NCBI GenBank assembly: GCA_023634235.1
Contig: JAMKCF010000064.1
Span: 62,001-126,000, forward strand
Length of the DNA stretch: 64,000 bases
Direction of reading: 5' to 3'
Source: Pisaster brevispinus
Lineage: Eukaryota > Echinodermata > Asteroidea > Forcipulatida > Asteriidae
Shown here: positions 58,735 to 64,000 of the stretch, piece by piece
Numbering within the stretch: position 1 is the first letter of the stretch
Layout of the letters: every line of letters begins with the position of its first letter
Position numbers and translations under genes: made by a program
Notes under the pieces: generated by a model
Database searches by the model: none
The model's input: the letters and a program-made list of their open reading frames with translations, nothing else
Told to the model about the DNA's origin: nothing

Positions 58735-58995
58735 ATTATCCACAAAGGTCAGTGATTTGAGAAGTGACATCCACACATGATCAATAGTCAGTGATTTGAG
58801 AAGGGGCATCACGTGATCAAAGGTCAGTGATTTGAGAAAGGGGCATCAAGTGATCAAAGATGATAAAAGGTCAGTGACTTGAGAAGGGGCATCATGTGAT
58901 CAAGGGTCAGTGATTTGAGATGTTGTATCCACACATGACCAAAGGTCAGTGATTTGAGAAGTGGCATCCACACATGATCAAAGGTCAGTGATTTG
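58735..58995. repeat. ~40-bp tandem repeat, six or seven copies
   Basis: Units of AAAGGTCAGTGATTTGAGAA followed by a GGCATC.ACATGATC variant. The frames through it on the minus strand are repeat-driven. Confidence 0.85.
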
Positions 58996-58999
58996 AGAG

Positions 59000-59985
59000 G
59001 AAAAACGAAACCCTTTAATTTGGGAAAGAAGAAAACCAAGACATGGGAAAAGGGATTGGAAATCAAATCCATGTAAATTTAAAGGAAATAAAAAGTGAGT
59101 TATCGGCCTGGATGTATAGAGATGAAAGGCAAAAAATATACCACCACAGGAAATTAACAGAAATAAGTATTTGAAAATAACAGTAGATGAATGCATTGTT
59201 TGTTATGATCTTATTTCTTATTATTAGGCACTGTCAATTTGAAAGAAGAAGATAGTTATGGGTTTTCCTAATATGCATAGTTATGCTTTATGGAGATGAT
59301 AAATAATAAAAAAAGGTTATTAATTTGAATTCAATTTAATTTGATTTCCTTTTAAGATAATTTTATGAGTAAATTATGGACAAACGGAACCAATCCAAAT
59401 GAATCACTTTAATGTGATTAATAAAATTATTCTTGAAAAACATCAGAAGTTGGAGAAGCTACACGTTGTCTGTCACCATTATTATTCAGTCTACCTGTAA
59501 ATCCAATATAAGGGTCTAATGAAATGTCTAGTTATTTCACTTTTCTTTAAAGGGGAACGTATTGACCCTCAATCTTGCACAAGTTGTTCATTTAATTTGT
59601 TTTGTATTGGAAATTTTCATTTGGAAACCTGAAGCATTAATGAAAAATGAACAAATCTTATGATGATTGTAGAAACTGTTAACTTTATACACTTTTCTTT
59701 TGCTTTCAGCACCTTATGGTGGATTTGTGCTTTATAGCACTCCAATACTGTCAATATGATTAATTTTTGGAATTTCAAATTAGGTTGTGTGTTTACGTAC
59801 CTCCCCGTAGAAGGAAAAAACATATACAGATTTGTAATTAAATATAAACATTTCAATATAAAGGGAATTAATAACAAACTTGAACAGCCACCCAGTCACA
59901 TGCATTATATAATGTTTACAATATTATTTTTGGAATGGAATGCAGTCTTTGATGTAAAGTGGAGCAATCCTTCATTTACATTCCA
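59000..59985. other. Non-coding AT-rich stretch
   Basis: A strong acceptor-like site (TTTTCTTTTGCTTTCAG) ends at about 59709 and is followed by a short frame that stops (PYGGFVLYSTPILSI). It could be a small terminal exon but nothing else supports it. Confidence 0.3.
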
Positions 59986-59989
59986 TTCT

Positions 59990-60400
59990 GGTTATTGATA
60001 ACAGTTCTGTTGGTAAAGTTTGTTCAGATTCCATCCATTAGCATTCTCAGCAGCCTTCTCCATTCTTTAAAGACAGTTTTGATGATGTTAGTTTCTGTGA
60101 CTCTGTTCCTGGATATCATCAGGTTGCAGTCTTACATGGTCTCCTGTTGAAGTTGATAACAGTTCTGTTGATATTTAGCTAAATGTGAATCCATTCATCG
60201 ATACCATCAAATTGCAGTGTTAGGTTTTAAACGTCTCCTTTGGTTGCTGGTATCAGTTCTGTTGTTATTGCTGAATGTGAATGCACTCCTTAATATCATC
60301 AAGTTGTAGTTTAACATTCTTAAAACTCTCCTCCGGTTTAAGTTTCTTTTGGTAACAGTTGTTGGATTGGGTGCAGGACAGGACTGATGAATAGGTTGTA
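59990..60400. repeat. ~115-bp diverged tandem repeat, about four copies
   Basis: TAACAGTTCTGTTG.TA, TGTGAAT.CA.TC.T, ATC.ATCA..TTGCAGT and CTCCT..G recur in order. Confidence 0.7.
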
Positions 60401-61540
60401 ACAATCTTGATGTCATCAGTCCGCTGTTAGCAATGGATACATACATCCTCCATTGGTTTATATCTTTATCTGCACCGGACCTTAGGTCGTTGTGATTATT
60501 GCAGCATCATTGGCAAGTCTTTCCTCGGTTGGAACACTTCTTCACTTTGACAAACTGGTGAAAATTCTTATCAAAATCTTACTGTTTTGGCGGCAGCGTC
60601 AGATTTCTCATTTGAAATTGATCCATGGCTCATCTGAGAAGTCTAAGCAGATAGTGGCTAAATGCTGATCCATCTTCTCTAAGCTCTGTGTGTTCCTTTT
60701 TGTAAATGTTTATCAGCCATTCAAGTACAGCAGTGAAGTTTTTACTGCTTGGTTATGAGTTTCTCAATATACCCTTAACCCCGGGTAGGGCCCAACCAGG
60801 TGGAACCACTGAGGGAAAGTGGACCTGTAACATCGCGTGGGCAGGTGTGTCAGATCCTGAAGTAGCTCCTGCTACCCGCTACCCTTACAAAGTCCCTAAA
60901 GCAGCATGTGACCAGGATAGCACTAAAAACATATTTAAGAATCAGCTGTGGGTTAAGCTATACATTCCACACAATTTGTGATTTCTTTTTTTGAGATTGT
61001 GGAATTACTTTTTAGCCAAATCTTTTTCAATTTGATGTATTGTACAATTAAAACAGGTCATGTGGAACGTTAATCACACAGCTGCTAGGTTAAACACGTT
61101 AAATGCCAAAAAGTTTGAATCTAATGTATGTTTCATATTAAAAAACTTAAAAACTAAATTTTAGGACTGTTCATGGCATGTACAGTACAGTGGAAAAAGT
61201 TAGTTGAGACAACCAAATTAAAATTTTGTTTTTTGCAATTTCCCCCCCCCCATAAATTTATCCAAACAAAGAGACATACTATGTACATTCTACCCTCTTG
61301 TGCCCCTTCCCTTCTTCAAATCAAGTCTGTTCAAAACTTCTCTAGTGATCCTTGTTAGAAACCATTAGTTGTACATACATTAAGGCAATAGTTATCAAAC
61401 AGTTAGGCAAAGGCTGGATAAATGCTGTGCATGTGGGTCTTAGACGTACAGTGAAGCAAGTCAGACCAATTGTTGAGATGACCATCGCCAAATAATCAAA
61501 GTCCAGTTATTTTCCACACCTCATAAATGTATCTCCAATT
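60401..61540. other. Non-coding stretch with one GC-richer open patch
   Basis: Around 60775-60945 the + strand frame includes TTEGKWTCNIAWAGVSDPEV and is GC-richer than its surroundings, but has no convincing splice sites and no recognised family. The rest is AT-rich with poly-C near 61243. Confidence 0.3.
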
Positions 61541-61549
61541 TCATGGAGA

Positions 61550-62055
61550 CCTTTTAAAGCCAGATGTAGGACCCATTACTCTTATGACCTTCGACACAAG
61601 AATTCAAGCCCAGTTACTGACCATTCCCTATTTCTCCATTTTTATAGACAATATGCTGTCAGGGGTCAGATTAATCATTCTGATGACCATCGCCAAAAGA
61701 ATCCTAACCCAGTTACTGACCACACATAATATGTCTTCTTCATAACATCAACAACTTCCATCCAGTAGTCTTGTTATACAGTATGGTACTCTTTATATCT
61801 GCTCATTTGTTTTGACTTTTTGCAGTCAGGGGTTGGACCCATTTTTCTGAAGGCCATCACCGAAAGAACACAAATCCAGTTACTGACCACTCCTTATATC
61901 TCTTGTATCATGTTAACTACTTTCATCAGGTAGTCTAGCTACTGAACTCTCCTTTTTGCATCTCTGTTTTTATTTTGCAGTCAGGGATTGGACCCATTAT
62001 TCTGATGGTCATCACCACACGAATCCAAGTCCAGTTACTGACCACTCCTAATATC
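61550..62055. repeat. Tandem repeat, four diverged copies
   Basis: GGACCCATTA.TCT.ATG.CC.TC, CCAGTTACTGACCA.TCC.T and a TTTTTAT..ACA/CAGTCAGGG.T end recur at about 61566, 61670, 61845 and 61987. Confidence 0.75.
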
Positions 62056-62059
62056 TCCT

Positions 62060-63855
62060 TCATGTTAACCATCTGATAACTATTGCCAGAAAGAATCTAA
62101 GTCTATGTTTTGTTGCACTCTTACATTTCCATGCGTTAATAAAATATCACATGTTCAATCATTGGAAAAGTTCAGTTGTAGCTATCAACTTTTGCAATGA
62201 ATGATTTATGTTCAAACAAACTACCTCATGGGTTTATGTTTCTGGGGATGTTTTTTTGTCTAATAATGAATGGTTGATAACAGTATTTTTACACTAAACT
62301 AAACATGCCATGAAAGAAGAATCTCTAACAGAAACCTTACACTTTGGGTAAACTATCATTTTGATGTTGACAAGATCTGTTTTATCCTAAACATTGAAGT
62401 TAACACTAACAACAACTTTTAGAATAATTTGCTTGACTCCTATGACCAGATAATACTCAAACATGGTTTTCACTTCTTAAAAACAGTCATACTTTTTTTC
62501 CAGCAGAATTTCCAACTATCTAATAAACTGCTAGGCTTGTGTATTGTCTCACAACTGCACAGATAACAGAATTACTATGTAGAAGCATTATTGCAGATAG
62601 TTTATCTATCATTCCAAACCAGTGGATGATACTGACAAGTCGAATAGTAGAAGGGTTTTGGTAATCATTGAAAAAAAGAAACACTGACATTTCTATGAAC
62701 TGTTTTTTCACTTGTTTAAATTCTGAAAACAGAAATTTCCCAAAGTGTACGTCTTAGAGACTATAAGTAGAATGCCATCACTTAAACAAACCAAATTTTG
62801 TTATGAAGAACACAACGTAATGGAATATTTTCTGTTTTAAATAAAACTAGTGCTTGTATGCAGTCTGAACAATGCAACAAGATGATGCACTAAAACTGTT
62901 GTGTCAGTCATTTCAAATGTTCATTGAGTGATACAATATTGACAACAGGGCTTCTTCAGAAGTCAAGACTATTTCATTTTTGGCTAAAAAAAACCCAATA
63001 AGATAGTTGTTTGTTTATGTGTTGGAATTCACAAAATATTTATGTCTAATATAAAGTCTAAGTTTACTGATTCAGTTTCAGCACTGACAGAGTATTATTT
63101 CCCATGTGGAAGTTCCTTGAATTATATTTAATTTGTAATTGGAATATTTCCCTGACAAGGGCATTAATATCAAGTATCAGACATGCTGAGAGTATCAATG
63201 CCCCCCCCCCTCCACCACGAGTAAAAAAAAAGGTACAAATTCATGCTTGGATACATAAGTCCTTAGCCCCCCACCAGCCCCCCAAATGAAAATGTCTGGT
63301 TGCATAAATATTTTAATTCTGAGTTTAATTATTAAAAACAAATAGAAAAAAACCACACTTTTTGTTCTAAAACAGCTTGGATTACAGTTTCGGCATGTTA
63401 GCTTTCTTGTTAATACTCAGGTAGTAGTCATGAATGATCATAATGGAATTTACAGTAAGATCAGTCCTTTTTATAACATTCCAGTAGCTTTTTGCCAAAG
63501 AAATGAACTTGAAAGAGATTCTGAAAAAATTATAGTTCTGTGGGTGTTGAGTTTTTGGTATGGTAATGAAACCATATGAAACTGTATGAACTAAAAAGAA
63601 CATTGTACAAAATATGCTAAAGACATGGTATGTCAATGGCTTTGGGAAGAGACTATTCCTTATAATGCTCTAGCTTTCAAGAAATGTAAATTAAATGTAA
63701 TTTACTGATTCCATGTATGTTCATTTTGTACATGTTATGCCTGTTTCAAAGGCTAACAAAATTAAAATTAATACTGTCCTTTTTCGGCCTTATCTTTTAA
63801 TCTTAAATCAGTTTGGATAAGAACCATTATTAGGTTATACCAACTTTGTTTTCAG
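62060..63855. other. Non-coding AT-rich stretch
   Basis: No exon seen. Poly-C near 63201-63210. It ends in the acceptor before 63856. Confidence 0.35.
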
Positions 63856-64000
63856 ATGAAGATACCAAACACTTTTTTGAAAAGCACTCTTACTACCATG
63901 TCTTTAACATAATTCCAAATAAACATTACAGGAACACAGTTAGACTGAATGGTTTGATGACTAGACACATAAAATCAATGTCAAAATTGAGGCATACATG
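63856..64000 (+). CDS. Possible exon running off the right edge
   Basis: After the acceptor ACCAACTTTGTTTTCAG, a phase-1 reading stays open for 47 codons to the window end. It begins DEDTKHFFEKHSYYHVFNII and includes NKHYRNTVRLNGLM. The composition looks protein-like, but the length is near what chance allows, no family is recognised and no 3' splice junction is in view. Confidence 0.3.

Overview
The window looks like AT-rich nuclear DNA of a marine invertebrate animal. An echinoderm, possibly a sea star, is my best guess. The reasons are GT-AG introns, telomere-type TTAGGG repeats, a tRNA-Leu-derived SINE with an (ATT)n tail, abundant ACATGTACATGT-type sequence and many small non-autonomous DNA transposons. 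Nothing in it is bacterial. Species and all host gene identities are inference: I recognised no complete named host gene.

Layout. 1-19.6 kb: scattered exon-like segments on the + strand (1675-1715, 2736-2882, 5257-5310, 19050-19174, 19344-19442 with a stop and a polyA signal). They look like the 3' part of an unidentified protein gene whose introns hold a foldback element, a telomere-motif satellite (about 5.4-8.6 kb), a short hAT MITE, a 33-bp minisatellite (13.7-14.9 kb) and a piggyBac-type MITE. 20.7-29.3 kb: a 1.77-kb hAT-type element with two near-perfect hairpins, then a complex satellite whose roughly 150-bp unit carries a palindromic CCGGAAG core. That satellite is interrupted by a Tigger/pogo-type element and a SINE. 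20.7-40 kb: splice-bounded, mostly non-coding exons on the + strand suggest a long non-coding or weakly coding transcript.

The most informative object is at 33136-38352. It is a complete 5.2-kb DNA transposon with perfect 28-bp terminal inverted repeats, a 4-bp target duplication (AAAT), repeated subterminal motifs and one antisense transposase-like gene. The gene has a five-residue first exon, a 1.2-kb intron, a Tudor-like N-terminus, a Cys-rich zinc-finger-like segment and a DDE-type core. Two frameshifts and two stops disable this copy. It lies antisense inside an intron of the candidate + strand transcript.

40-64 kb: mostly featureless AT-rich sequence with many short local tandem duplications and several pairs of perfect 19-22 bp inverted repeats. 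A possible exon runs off the right edge. Nearly all long open frames not listed here are chance frames or lie in tandem repeats.
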